A DNA stretch of 62,726 nt, taken from NCBI GenBank assembly GCA_019239975.1, contig JAFAZE010000004.1, forward strand, positions 1-62,726. The letters are read 5' to 3'. The first letter of the stretch is position 1. Each line of letters opens with the position of its first letter. The translations under genes were made by a program, and so were the position numbers. A model generated the notes under the pieces. That model did no database searches. It had not been told where the DNA came from and saw only the letters and a list, made by a program, of their open reading frames with translations. Below are positions 8,814 to 16,522 of this stretch, one piece after another. The DNA comes from Streptosporangiaceae bacterium. GTDB taxonomy: Bacteria > Actinomycetota > Actinomycetes > Streptosporangiales > Streptosporangiaceae.

Positions 8814-9617
8814 CTATGGGGGTTGCAGGCCTATTAGGTGGGCCAGCTCGCTTATGGTTACGTCGAACATTGGGGACGGGTCCTCGAGGGCGAAGCTCAG
8901 GTGGCCGAACACCTCCATCGCCACCGCGCTGTAGAGCAGCATCCAGCAGCGCAGGAACGTCAGCATCGCGCCCACCGGCACGCCGGCGCCCATCGCGTCC
9001 CGGTAACGGGCGAGCTGGTCCCGGAGACCGGGATCGATCTCCTCCGGTTCCGGCACGGCGAACGGGGCCTTTTTCCACATATCCAGGAACAGCGTGAAGA
9101 ACGTGCTGGCGAACCGCAGCGCGCACTCGCCGGCGATGTCGTACCGGCCGTCGTCGACCCCCGGGAGCGGAACGCCGAACAGCAGGCCGAACTCCCCCTT
9201 GTGCGTGAGTGACCAGCGGCGGAACTCGTGGCACGCGGCGGCCATCTTCGCCGCCATCTTCGGCTTGTGCTGCTCTGGCGTGCCGCCGTCCGCCGGCGTG
9301 CCGCCCTCGGCCACCCGGTCGTCCGCGTCGCGGATCGCCTGTTTGATGCCGGCTGCGAGTTCGGTGAATATGTCCGCGATCACGTTGCGGATCAGCTCCT
9401 CGCGGCTGCCGTAGTACCGGTACAGCCCGGGGGCCGTCATGCCCATCTCGCGGGCGATGGCCCGCAGCGACACCGCGTCGGGCCCCTTCTCGAGCAGGAT
9501 CCGGCGTGCGGTCGCCTTGATCTCATCCATCGTGGCCGCGCGCATCCGGTCCCGGCGGGACAGCGGCCCGGCGCCGCTCCGCGCCGGGTCCGGCGCTGCT
9601 TCCGCTGCCTGTGTCAC
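8814..9617 (-). CDS. TetR/AcrR-family repressor of the adjacent MMPL transporter
   Basis: This is a 267-residue regulator with an N-terminal HTH (about residues 30-80: RILLEKGPDAVSLRAIARE, then MGMTAPGLYRYYGSREEL) and a larger TetR_C-type ligand domain. The GTG start at 9617 has GGAGG five bases upstream. It is divergent from the MMPL gene, and the intergenic region carries a TACCGnnCGGTA palindrome, so autorepression and repression of the transporter are likely. The extreme C-terminus (HLIGLQPP) is encoded in a short duplicated sequence. The inducing ligand is unknown; lipophilic compounds are typical for such pairs. Confidence 0.85.
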   Translation of the reverse strand: MTQAAEAAPDPARSGAGPLSRRDRMRAATMDEIKATARRILLEKGPDAVSLRAIAREMGMTAPGLYRYYGSREELIRNVIADIFTELAAGIKQAIRDADDRVAEGGTPADGGTPEQHKPKMAAKMAAACHEFRRWSLTHKGEFGLLFGVPLPGVDDGRYDIAGECALRFASTFFTLFLDMWKKAPFAVPEPEEIDPGLRDQLARYRDAMGAGVPVGAMLTFLRCWMLLYSAVAMEVFGHLSFALEDPSPMFDVTISELAHLIGLQPP

Positions 9618-9639
9618 AGATACCTCCAGGACCCTGTCT

Positions 9640-9651
9640 TACCGCTCGGTA
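9640..9651. promoter_or_regulatory. Candidate TetR operator
   Basis: TACCGCTCGGTA is a near-perfect palindrome (arms TACCG/CGGTA) within the TetR-MMPL intergenic region, 23 bp upstream of the repressor start. A TTGACA hexamer (9683-9688) and an 18-bp direct repeat based on GAAGTTAACGCCGTA (9689-9722) lie between it and the MMPL start. They may be the MMPL promoter and a second binding element. Confidence 0.55.
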
Positions 9652-9780
9652 GGCCCTCCTGCCTACTGGTCCGCTATCGGTCTTGACAGAAGTTAACGCC
9701 GTATGCGAAGTTAGCGCCGTAATCAGTTTACACGATTTACTTGAGTGATCAAGAGAAACATCTTAACTGCGGAGGGCGCG

Positions 9781-12012
9781 ATGTTCGAGGCATGGGGACG
9801 GGCCCTGTACGGAGCACGGCGGCTGACACTGGGCATCGCCGTGCTCTTCGTGGCGTTCGCCGCGATATGGGGGACCGGGGTCTTCGGCAAACTCACATCC
9901 AGCAACAACTTCACCCCGTCGGACAGCCAGAGCCAGCGGGCGGCCAACGCGGCCGACCAGGCCTTCGGCCGCGACGAAGCGGACGTCGTCGTGCTCTACC
10001 GGAGCGCGGCGATGACCGTGGCGGACCCGCGGTACCGGCAGGCGGTCACGACCGCCCTGCAGGGGCTGCCGCGCGCCGACGTGGCGAAGGCGGAAACGTA
10101 CTGGTCCACCGGAAACCGCAACCTGGTGAGCGCCGACCGGCACTCGACCTACGCGGTGCTCCAGCTACGGGGAGCCGACGACGCCGCGCGGAGGAAGAGC
10201 TACAACGCGATCAAGGCCGAGCTGGCCGCGCCGCCGGGAGCCGGGACGGGCGCCCTGTCCGCGCGGGCCGGCGGCACGGTGCCGATGGAGGTGGCGATCA
10301 ACAAGGAGGTCACCGCCAACATCGGCAGGGCCGAGGCGTTCTCGATGCCGGTCCTGCTGATCCTGCTGGCGCTGATCTTCGGCAGCCTGGCGGCGGCCGC
10401 GCTTCCGCTCGCCGTCGGTGCCCTGGCGATCCTCGGCTCGTTCACCGTCCTGCGGCTGCTCACGCTCGGCACAAGCGTCTCCACCTACTCGGTGAACATC
10501 ACCACGATCCTCGGCCTCGGCCTGGGAATCGACTACGGGCTGTTCATGGTGACCCGCTTCCGGGAGGAACTGCGCCGCCAGCCAACCGTCGAGCGCGCGG
10601 TGGCCAGGACCGTCGCGACCGCGGGACGGACGGTCGCGGTGTCCGGCGTCACCGTCGCGGTGGCGCTGACCAGCCTCATGCTGTTCCCCGAGGTGTTCCT
10701 GCGGTCGATGGGATACGGCGGCGTCGCCACGGTCGGGGTGGACGTGATCGCCGCGCTGACCGTCCTGCCCGCCCTGCTCGCCGTCCTCGGCCACCGGGTC
10801 AACGCGCTGCGCTTGCGGCGGAGCGTCGGCGGCCCGCCAAAGGACGAGGCGAGCGGAGCGTGGTACCGGCTGGCGCACAGCGTCATGCGCAGGCCCGTCG
10901 CCTACGTGGGCGTGATCGTGATCGCGCTGCTGGCCCTGGGCGCGCCGTTCCTGCGCATCTCCTGGGGCGGTGTCGACGCGAGGACGCTGCCATCCGGCTC
11001 GGTCGTCAGGCAGGTCTCCGACGCGCTGAACAGCCAGTTCCCGGCGAACTCGACCGCGCCGATCGAGGCGGTCGTCACGCTGCCCTCTTCAGCGGCGGCG
11101 AACGGGACGACGGCGCCCGCGCCCGCGGCGCGGCAGGCCGCTCTCGGCGGTTACCTGCACCGGATCGAGGCCATCCCCGGGGTGACCGGCGCGCAGGTGA
11201 CCGGCGCGCAGGTGACCGGCGGCAACGGCCGCGTGGTACGCGTCGACGTCGGGTACGCCCCGGCCACGGTGTCCCCCGCGGCCAGGCACATCGTCACCGA
11301 GGTTCGCGCGGTCGCGCCGCCTCCCGGGGCCACGGTGCTCGTGGGCGGCCAGACCGCTCAGCTCGCCGACGAGCTGTCCAGCCTCGGCGCGACCCTCCCG
11401 TGGATGGCGCTGCTCGTCGGCCTCGCCACCTTCGTGCTGCTGTTCCTCGCGTTCAGCTCGGTGGTGCTGCCGCTGAAGGCGATCGTGATGAACGTGCTGT
11501 CGCTGTCGGCGACGTTCGGCGTGATCGTCTGGGTCTTCCAGTGGGGGCACCTGTCGCGGGCGCTGCAGTTCACGCCGACGGGCAGCATCGACCCGACCAT
11601 CCCGATCCTGCTGGCCGCGATCGTCTTCGGCCTGTCGATGGACTACGAGGTGTTCCTGCTCTCCCGGGTCCGCGAGCTGTACGACATCACCGCAGACAAC
11701 ACCGCCGCGGTGGCCGGCGGCCTGCAGCGAACCGGCGGCCTGATCACCAGCCTCGCCGGGCTGCTGATCATCGTGGTCGGCGCGTTCTCGGCGTCCGGGA
11801 TCACGTTCATCAAACTGCTCGGCGTCGGCATGATCGTCGCGCTGCTCGTCGACGCCTCGGTGGTCCGCGTGCTGCTCGTGCCGGCGACGATGCGGCTGCT
11901 CGGCCGGGCCAACTGGTGGGCGCCGGGCCCGCTGCGCCGGCTGTACGCCAGGTACGGCATCAGCGAGGAGGAGCGCCGGCCCACACCCGTGGTGGCCGCG
12001 GGCACGGGCTGA
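9781..12012 (+). CDS. MMPL-family RND transporter
   Basis: The protein has about 743 residues and two similar halves, each with a membrane segment, an extracytoplasmic domain and a bundle of five helices. The family motif occurs twice, as GLGLGIDYGLFMVTRFREEL in the first half and FGLSMDYEVFLLSRVREL in the second. These Asp-Tyr residues carry the proton relay. MMPL proteins export lipids or hydrophobic compounds at the expense of the proton gradient. I choose ATG 9781, which has GGAGG seven bases upstream, over the in-frame GTG at 9745. It is controlled from the divergent TetR side. The 3' end is followed by an imperfect 50-bp tandem duplication and overlaps the antisense MFS frame. Confidence 0.92.
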   Translation: MFEAWGRALYGARRLTLGIAVLFVAFAAIWGTGVFGKLTSSNNFTPSDSQSQRAANAADQAFGRDEADVVVLYRSAAMTVADPRYRQAVTTALQGLPRADVAKAETYWSTGNRNLVSADRHSTYAVLQLRGADDAARRKSYNAIKAELAAPPGAGTGALSARAGGTVPMEVAINKEVTANIGRAEAFSMPVLLILLALIFGSLAAAALPLAVGALAILGSFTVLRLLTLGTSVSTYSVNITTILGLGLGIDYGLFMVTRFREELRRQPTVERAVARTVATAGRTVAVSGVTVAVALTSLMLFPEVFLRSMGYGGVATVGVDVIAALTVLPALLAVLGHRVNALRLRRSVGGPPKDEASGAWYRLAHSVMRRPVAYVGVIVIALLALGAPFLRISWGGVDARTLPSGSVVRQVSDALNSQFPANSTAPIEAVVTLPSSAAANGTTAPAPAARQAALGGYLHRIEAIPGVTGAQVTGAQVTGGNGRVVRVDVGYAPATVSPAARHIVTEVRAVAPPPGATVLVGGQTAQLADELSSLGATLPWMALLVGLATFVLLFLAFSSVVLPLKAIVMNVLSLSATFGVIVWVFQWGHLSRALQFTPTGSIDPTIPILLAAIVFGLSMDYEVFLLSRVRELYDITADNTAAVAGGLQRTGGLITSLAGLLIIVVGAFSASGITFIKLLGVGMIVALLVDASVVRVLLVPATMRLLGRANWWAPGPLRRLYARYGISEEERRPTPVVAAGTG

Positions 12013-13370
12013 GGGCGCACCCGGTAACGCCGGGCGGGCGGCGGCCGCGGGCACGGGCTGACCACCCGCAGCGCCGGGCGGGCGGTGACCGCTGCAGCGG
12101 ATACCACCGCTCGTTCGGCTAACCCCTGAGTGGCCTGCCGTTCGTGCCGTCCGGCGGCCAGCCATGCAAGCAGCCCGAGGACCGGGAAGCAGGCCGCGGC
12201 CAGTGTCGCGCCCGCCCAGCCCCCGCGCGCGTAGGCCTGCGCTCCCGCCGCCGAGCCAGCCGCGCCCCCGGCGAACATGGTCGTGATGTACACGGTGGTC
12301 AGCCGGGAGCGTGCCCCGGGCAGCAGGCCGTAGATCACGCTCTGGTTGATCACGTGGGCGGCCTGTACGCACGCGTCCATCAGCAGCACCCCGGCGATGA
12401 GCGGGCCGAGACCCAGACCGCCCGGCCCCGTGCCCGCCAGGCCGATCGGTGCGAAGGACGCGGCAGCCAGCGCGAGCGCCGCCCCGGTGAGCGGCCAGCG
12501 CAGGTCGGGGCGGGCGTCCAGGACCCGGCCGCCGGCCAGCGCGGTGACCGCGCCGGCCGCGCCGACGAGCGCGAACAAGCCGATCCCGAGCTGGGAGAAC
12601 CGGTATCCCGGCCCGGCCAGCAGGAAGCTGATCGTCGTCCAGAAACAGCCGAAGGCGGCGAATCCGCACGCTCCCGTCAGCGCCCGCCACCGCAGCACCG
12701 GCTCGGCCCGCGCGACCGACAGCACCCCGAGCATCTGGTCTCGGTAGCGGATGCCGAGCTCGGGCTCGCCGCCGGGCAGCGCCCGGCGCATGGCGACCGC
12801 GGTCAGCGCCATGAGCGCGGCCGCGGCCCAGTAGACCGCGCGCCACCCGGCCACCTGGGCCAGGAGCCCGGCAAGCGTGCGCGACAGCAGGACGCCGATC
12901 AGCACCCCGCCCACCAGGGTGCCGATGACCCGGCCGCGCTCGTCGTCGGCGGCCAGCGTCGCGGCGTAGGGGACGAGCATCTGCACGACAACGGTGGCGA
13001 GGCCGGTCAGCAGCGCCAGCCCGCACAGCACCGGCAGGCTCGGCGCCAGCGCGCTGCCGGCCAGCGCCGCCGCGGCGGCGGCGAACATCGCCGTGAACAG
13101 CGGACGCCTGCGCAGGATGTCCCCGGCGGGCACGAGAAACAGCAGGCCCGCCGCGAAACCCAGCTGGGCCGCGGTGACGAGCAGCGACGTGGCGTCCTGC
13201 GACGCGTGCAGCGACGAGGCGATGGCGTGCAGCAGCGGCTGCGCGTAGTAGATGTTCCCGACGGTGATCGCGCAGGCGACCGCCATCAGCCGCACAAGAC
13301 CGGGTGACAGCGCGGGCCGCGGGCCGGCTTCCGGGCATCGCGGGTCCCGGGCCAGAGAACGCGGCGGCAT
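11643..13370 (-). CDS. MFS transporter with an over-long C-terminus
   Basis: This is a major facilitator superfamily transporter. From ATG 13370 (MPPRSLARDPRC, behind GGGAAGGG) about 410 residues form 12 helices, beginning VRLMAVACAITVGNIYYAQP and ending in LAWLAAGRHERQATQG. It resembles the YnfM/sugar-efflux-type exporters, substrate unknown. No stop occurs after the last helix. The frame continues about 159 low-complexity residues to 11643, which puts its final 370 bp antisense to the end of the MMPL gene. The tail is rich in Ser, Pro and Arg and looks like antisense of the transporter rather than evolved protein, so a lost stop codon or an unrecognised frameshift near 12120 is likely. It is divergent from crcB. 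Confidence 0.75.
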   Translation of the reverse strand: MPPRSLARDPRCPEAGPRPALSPGLVRLMAVACAITVGNIYYAQPLLHAIASSLHASQDATSLLVTAAQLGFAAGLLFLVPAGDILRRRPLFTAMFAAAAAALAGSALAPSLPVLCGLALLTGLATVVVQMLVPYAATLAADDERGRVIGTLVGGVLIGVLLSRTLAGLLAQVAGWRAVYWAAAALMALTAVAMRRALPGGEPELGIRYRDQMLGVLSVARAEPVLRWRALTGACGFAAFGCFWTTISFLLAGPGYRFSQLGIGLFALVGAAGAVTALAGGRVLDARPDLRWPLTGAALALAAASFAPIGLAGTGPGGLGLGPLIAGVLLMDACVQAAHVINQSVIYGLLPGARSRLTTVYITTMFAGGAAGSAAGAQAYARGGWAGATLAAACFPVLGLLAWLAAGRHERQATQGLAERAVVSAAAVTARPALRVVSPCPRPPPARRYRVRPQPVPAATTGVGRRSSSLMPYLAYSRRSGPGAHQLARPSSRIVAGTSSTRTTEASTSSATIMPTPSSLMNVIPDAENAPTTMISSPARLVIRPPVRCRPPATAAVLSAVMSYSSRTRESRNTS

Positions 13371-13497
13371 CTGCGCGGAACCCTTCCCTTCCCGGGCCTG
13401 CCCGTCCGGCGGCCTTCGCTGTCCGGCGGCCTTCCCTGTCCGGCGCCCTCGCCGTCCGGGCGGATGGAACAAACCTACCGAAGGCTTTGCTAACGTT

Positions 13498-13595
13498 GGC
13501 GACGGCGGTGGGGCCCGCCATCCGGACCAGCGTCCGGGAAACCGCGGTACCGGCCGTCAACGGTCCCTGCCACTTCATGCTGGTAGGGAGACCGT
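13498..13595 (+). promoter_or_regulatory. Structured leader of crcB, possible fluoride riboswitch variant
   Basis: The 5' part (GGCGACGG ... CCCGCCAT) resembles the start of the fluoride (crcB-motif) aptamer, with GGCG able to pair with the later CGCC. It is followed by a CCGGAC/GTCCGG hairpin and a GACGGC/GCCGTC long-range stem. Immediately after it, bases 13560-13595 form a 13-bp hairpin with a 2-nt bulge that buries the ribosome-binding site TAGGGAG of crcB, a plausible translational switch. The strongly conserved 3' TGATG of the known aptamer was not found, so the identity is uncertain although the structure is clear. Confidence 0.4.
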
Positions 13596-13596
13596 C

Positions 13597-14025
13597 ATGT
13601 CGCGTGACTACAGTGTTCTTCCCCGCGTGCCCTGGGGTGCGCTCGGCGTCATCTCCGCGGGCGGGATGATCGGCGCGCTTGCCCGGTACGGCCTGCTGAC
13701 CGCGTTCCCGCACGGGGCCACCGGGTTCCCGTGGGCGACGTTCGGGATCAACGCGGGCGGCTGCCTGCTGATCGGGATCATCGTCGTGCTCGCGGCGGGA
13801 TCAAGACGTGCGCCGCGCCTGACCCGCCCGTTCCTCGTCACCGGCGTGCTCGGCGGGTTCACCACGTTCTCCACGTACGTCGTCGACATGCAGCACGAGG
13901 TCGCGGCCGGCGCGCCGCGGACCGCGCTGCTGTACGGCGCCGTCACCGCGGTTACCGCGCTGGCCGCCGCCTGGGCCGGCGTCCGCCTGGCCCGGGCGGT
14001 CGCGGCGCGCGGGGTCACGGCGTGA
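13597..14025 (+). CDS. crcB: CrcB/Fluc fluoride channel subunit 1
   Basis: The 142-residue membrane protein has four predicted helices and the family signatures GGMIGALARYG, WATFGINAGGCLLIG and GVLGGFTTFSTY, the last holding the Phe residues that line the fluoride path. Fluc subunits form dual-topology dimers that let fluoride leave the cytoplasm. Here two crcB genes in tandem suggest a heterodimer. The start is ATG 13597 with TAGGGAG upstream, inside a hairpin of the structured leader. The last codons are part of a 30-bp tandem duplication (13996-14052) that continues past the stop. Confidence 0.93.
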   Translation: MSRDYSVLPRVPWGALGVISAGGMIGALARYGLLTAFPHGATGFPWATFGINAGGCLLIGIIVVLAAGSRRAPRLTRPFLVTGVLGGFTTFSTYVVDMQHEVAAGAPRTALLYGAVTAVTALAAAWAGVRLARAVAARGVTA

Positions 14026-14052
14026 GCGGTCGCGGCGCGCGGGGTCACGGCG
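13996..14052 (+). repeat. 30-bp tandem duplication at the end of crcB copy 1
   Basis: The unit starting GCGGTCGCGGCGCGC is present almost twice, once inside the last codons of the first crcB gene and once just after its stop. It is a local duplication filling most of the 82-bp gap to the second crcB gene. Confidence 0.8.
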
Positions 14053-14107
14053 GCAACGGGCTGGTGCGGCGCCCCTCGGGCCGCCGCACGCGAGCCCGGG
14101 ACGGCGC

Positions 14108-14470
14108 GTGACCGCCCTGCTGGTCGCGGCCGGCGCCGCCCTGGGCGCGCCCGCGCGCTACCTGGCGGACCTGTTGCTGCAGGGGCGGCACGACTCGCGG
14201 TTTCCGTGGGGAACGTTCGCCGCCAACGTCACCGGCTGCGCGCTGCTCGGGTTCCTCGCCGCGCTGCCCGCGCGGGCCGGCCTGATGGCGCTCGGCGGCA
14301 CCGGGTTCTGCGGGGCACTCACCACCTACTCGACGTTCAGCTACGAGACCGTCCGGCTGGCGCAGTCCGGGGCGCGGACGATGGCGGCGCTGAACGTGGC
14401 CGCGTCCGTTCTCGCGGGCCTCGGCGCGGCCTACTGCGGCATGGCCGTCGCGCAGACGCTGGCGGGGTGA
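14108..14470 (+). CDS. crcB: CrcB/Fluc fluoride channel subunit 2
   Basis: The 120-residue polytopic protein starts at GTG 14108. It carries the second version of the CrcB signatures: GAALGAPARYLAD, PWGTFAANVTGCALLGFLAA and GFCGALTTYSTFSYET. It is clearly a paralogue of the gene 82 bp upstream, and the two most likely form one operon under the structured leader. Paired, divergent crcB genes are usual in actinobacteria and are thought to give an antiparallel heterodimer. No feature suggests loss of function. Confidence 0.92.
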   Translation: MTALLVAAGAALGAPARYLADLLLQGRHDSRFPWGTFAANVTGCALLGFLAALPARAGLMALGGTGFCGALTTYSTFSYETVRLAQSGARTMAALNVAASVLAGLGAAYCGMAVAQTLAG

Positions 14471-14599
14471 CGGCACCGGCGCGGTGCCCGCTGCCCAGGC
14501 GGCCGGGCTGGATGATACGGTCCGCGGTGAGCGAGTACAGTAGCGGGCGCGGCCCGTGGTCGGGAGGCTGCGACGCGGAACTGCCCGAGGAGAGCGACC

Positions 14600-14935
14600 A
14601 TGAACCAGCCTGATGCCCTGCCCGAGGTGCTGTCGGCCGACCTGCCGGACGGGGTGTTCCTGCTGGACGTGCGCGAGGATGACGAGTGGGCGGCGGGACA
14701 CGCGCCGGCCGCTGTGCACGTGCGGCTGGGTGACCTGAGCGCGCGGGCCGATGAGCTTCCGCGCGATCGCGAGCTCTACGTGATCTGCAGGTCCGGCACC
14801 CGGTCCGCGTACGCGGCGCAGGCGCTGGCGGGCGCCGGCTGGAAGACGGTCAACGTCGCGGACGGCATGACCGGCTGGGCCGTCGCCGGCCGCCCCATGA
14901 TCAGCAACACCGGCGCCGAGCCCTACGTCGCATAA
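14600..14935 (+). CDS. Rhodanese-like single-domain sulfurtransferase
   Basis: The 111-residue protein is one rhodanese domain: FLLDVREDDEWAAGHAPAAV near the start and the active-site loop VICRSGTRSAYAAQAL, whose Cys (about residue 74) would carry the persulfide. Such single-domain proteins move sulfur between thiols or detoxify cyanide, and the acceptor here is unknown. ATG 14600 has GAGGAGAG upstream. It lies 130 bp after crcB in the same direction and may have its own promoter. Confidence 0.9.
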   Translation: MNQPDALPEVLSADLPDGVFLLDVREDDEWAAGHAPAAVHVRLGDLSARADELPRDRELYVICRSGTRSAYAAQALAGAGWKTVNVADGMTGWAVAGRPMISNTGAEPYVA

Positions 14936-15398
14936 CCACCGCGCCAGCCGTCGTGAGCCGCTCAGCCCCGCGAGCCGCTCAGCCCCGCGAGCCGCTCCAC
15001 CCCCGGCAGTCGCGCCAGCACCACACCACCCAGCACCCCTCGCCACATCAGCACCATGCATCATGATCACGGCAATCTAGGTGTCGCATACGACCCCTCA
15101 TTTCCGCGATCATGACGACTGTCCGTTTTTGTCCGGCCGTAGAAGGCCGGAGAAGGCCGATCCGTGGCACGCGTGCCAGCCGGGCATCCGCTCCACTGGA
15201 CACGGGTGAGCATGCAGGAACTGGTGATTCCGGAGAGGCGCGGCCAAAGCCACTGAGAGCCTCGCCCCTCCCCGAAGCGCGGCGCACGCGAACACCGGGA
15301 TGCCCTTGCCCGCCCACCGGTCGGCGCCGCGAAGGCCCGCGTCCGGTGGTGTGCGATACTCTGGGCAAACATCGGATCTATCCGGGGCGGAACGTGCG
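14936..15398. other. Intergenic region with an inverted repeat
   Basis: I see no credible gene in these 463 bp. A direct repeat (AGCCGCTCAGCCCCGCG) lies at 14955-14990. An inverted repeat has arms TCATGATCACGGCAA (15061-15075) and TTTCCGCGATCATGA (15101-15115), 13 of 15 positions complementary, around a 25-nt loop. It could terminate rhodanese transcription or be a small repeat element. Its CGATCATG core also ends the 53-bp repeat described elsewhere in this window. Confidence 0.5.
15367..15381. promoter_or_regulatory. GntR operator at its own gene
   Basis: AAACATCGGATCTAT matches the palindrome AGACATCGGATGTCT at 12 of 15 positions and lies 17 bp upstream of the chosen start of the GntR/FCD gene. 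This suggests autoregulation. It is one of five such sites in the window. Confidence 0.6.
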
Positions 15399-16070
15399 TT
15401 GGCGGTAACCGACGAGGCAATAGAGAAGATCAAAGCCATGATCACGTCCGGCGCGCTGCGCGCCGGGGACAGGCTGCCCAGGGAGGCCGACCTCGCCTCT
15501 GACCTCGGGCTCTCCCGGAGCTCGCTGCGCGAGGCGGTGCGCGCGCTGTCCCTGGTCAACATCCTGGACGTGCGCCGCGGCGACGGGACGTACGTTACCA
15601 GCCTGGAGCCGCGGCTGCTGCTCGAGGCGCTGAGCTTCATCGTCGACTTTCACCGTGACGACACGGTGCTGGAGTTCCTCCGGGTGCGCCGCATCCTGGA
15701 GCCGGCCGCCACCGCGATGGCAGCCGAGCGCATCACCGCGGAGGAGAGCGACGGACTGCGGGCGCTGCTCGACAGCATCGGGCCGAACCCGGAGCCGGAG
15801 GAACTGGTCGCCAACGACCTGGAGTTCCACCGGCGGATCGTTGCCTGCTCGGGGAACTCGGTGCTCTCCTCGCTGCTGGAGTCGATGTCCGGGCCGACCA
15901 CCCGCGCCCGGGTGTGGCGCGGGCTCACCCAGACCGGCACGGTCGCGCGGACGCTCGCCGAGCACCGGGCGATCCTGGACGCCCTGGCCGCGCACGAGCC
16001 CGAGGTTGCCAGGTCCTGGGCGACCGTGCACATCGCGGGCGTCGAGCAGTGGCTGGCATCGGTGCCGTGA
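15399..16070 (+). CDS. GntR-family regulator, FCD (FadR) subfamily, of the L-fucose regulon
   Basis: The 223-residue regulator has a winged HTH in residues 5-70 (GALRAGDRLPREADLASDLG, then LSRSSLREAVRALS). Its FCD ligand domain includes the metal-ligand pattern NDLEFHRRIVACSGN, AEHRAI and VHIAGVEQW. FCD regulators commonly sense sugar acids or keto-acids and repress catabolic genes. I prefer the TTG at 15399 (LAVTDEAIEKIK), with a weak GGGGCGGAA upstream. The in-frame GTG at 15351 would place the operator inside the coding region. It overlaps the folB-like gene by GTGA. Related palindromes at the transporter, dehydrogenase and fucosidase promoters make it the likely repressor of the whole pathway. 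Confidence 0.85.
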   Translation: MAVTDEAIEKIKAMITSGALRAGDRLPREADLASDLGLSRSSLREAVRALSLVNILDVRRGDGTYVTSLEPRLLLEALSFIVDFHRDDTVLEFLRVRRILEPAATAMAAERITAEESDGLRALLDSIGPNPEPEELVANDLEFHRRIVACSGNSVLSSLLESMSGPTTRARVWRGLTQTGTVARTLAEHRAILDALAAHEPEVARSWATVHIAGVEQWLASVP

Positions 16071-16522
16071 CCGACAGGATCCTGATCCGGGAGCTGAGCG
16101 TCGCCGCGGTCATCGGCGTGCACGACTGGGAGCGGGAAACCGAGCAGACCCTCGTCTTCAACGTGGACCTCGCCGCCGACGTGCGGAAGGCGGCCGCGAC
16201 CGACGACCTGGCGGACGCGCTCGACTACTCGGCGGTCGCGGAAACGATCAGGAACGTGGTCCGCCACGGCAGGTTCCGGCTCATCGAGACCGCCGCCGAA
16301 CGGGTCGCCGGGCGGCTCATCGCCGGCCACGGCGCCGGCTGGGTCCGCGTCGAGGTGATCAAGCGCCTGCGTCCCGGGGACGGCTACGCCTCCGGCGTCG
16401 TCATCGAGCGCTCGGCGGCCGGCGCCCCGTTATTGAGTGCGATACCGTTCGGCTTTCCGAACAGAACAACACACGATCATGGGCATGCCGCGCATGGGGT
16501 CAGGAGCCCGGCGCGGGGATGA
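16067..16522 (+). CDS. FolB-like dihydroneopterin aldolase homologue, coupled to the GntR gene
   Basis: About 115 residues match the FolB/dihydroneopterin aldolase fold: LSVAAVIGVHDWERETEQTL (catalytic-site Glu and Gln), DDLADALDYSAVAETI (substrate Tyr), FRLIETAAERVA and VEVIKRLRPG (catalytic Lys). The key residues are therefore present. FolB makes a retro-aldol cut in folate synthesis, but no other folate gene is nearby. The GTG start overlaps the GntR stop, and the cluster is for sugar-acid oxidation. Either it is a stray folate gene or a recruited aldolase. The last 30 or so residues (GFPNRTTHDH onward) are encoded by a 53-bp dispersed repeat and run 23 bp into the convergent aldo/keto reductase gene. 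Confidence 0.7.
   Translation: MTDRILIRELSVAAVIGVHDWERETEQTLVFNVDLAADVRKAAATDDLADALDYSAVAETIRNVVRHGRFRLIETAAERVAGRLIAGHGAGWVRVEVIKRLRPGDGYASGVVIERSAAGAPLLSAIPFGFPNRTTHDHGHAAHGVRSPARG
16429..16481 (+). repeat. 53-bp dispersed repeat, copy 1
   Basis: The element starts GTTATTGAGTGCGA and ends AACAACACACGATCATG, with an internal perfect hairpin GTTCGG-CTTT-CCGAAC. By hand alignment it is 45/53 identical to the element at 26733-26785 (opposite strand) without gaps. It lies in the 3' end of the folB-like frame, at a convergent gene junction. It may act as a terminator or be a small mobile repeat. Confidence 0.8.
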
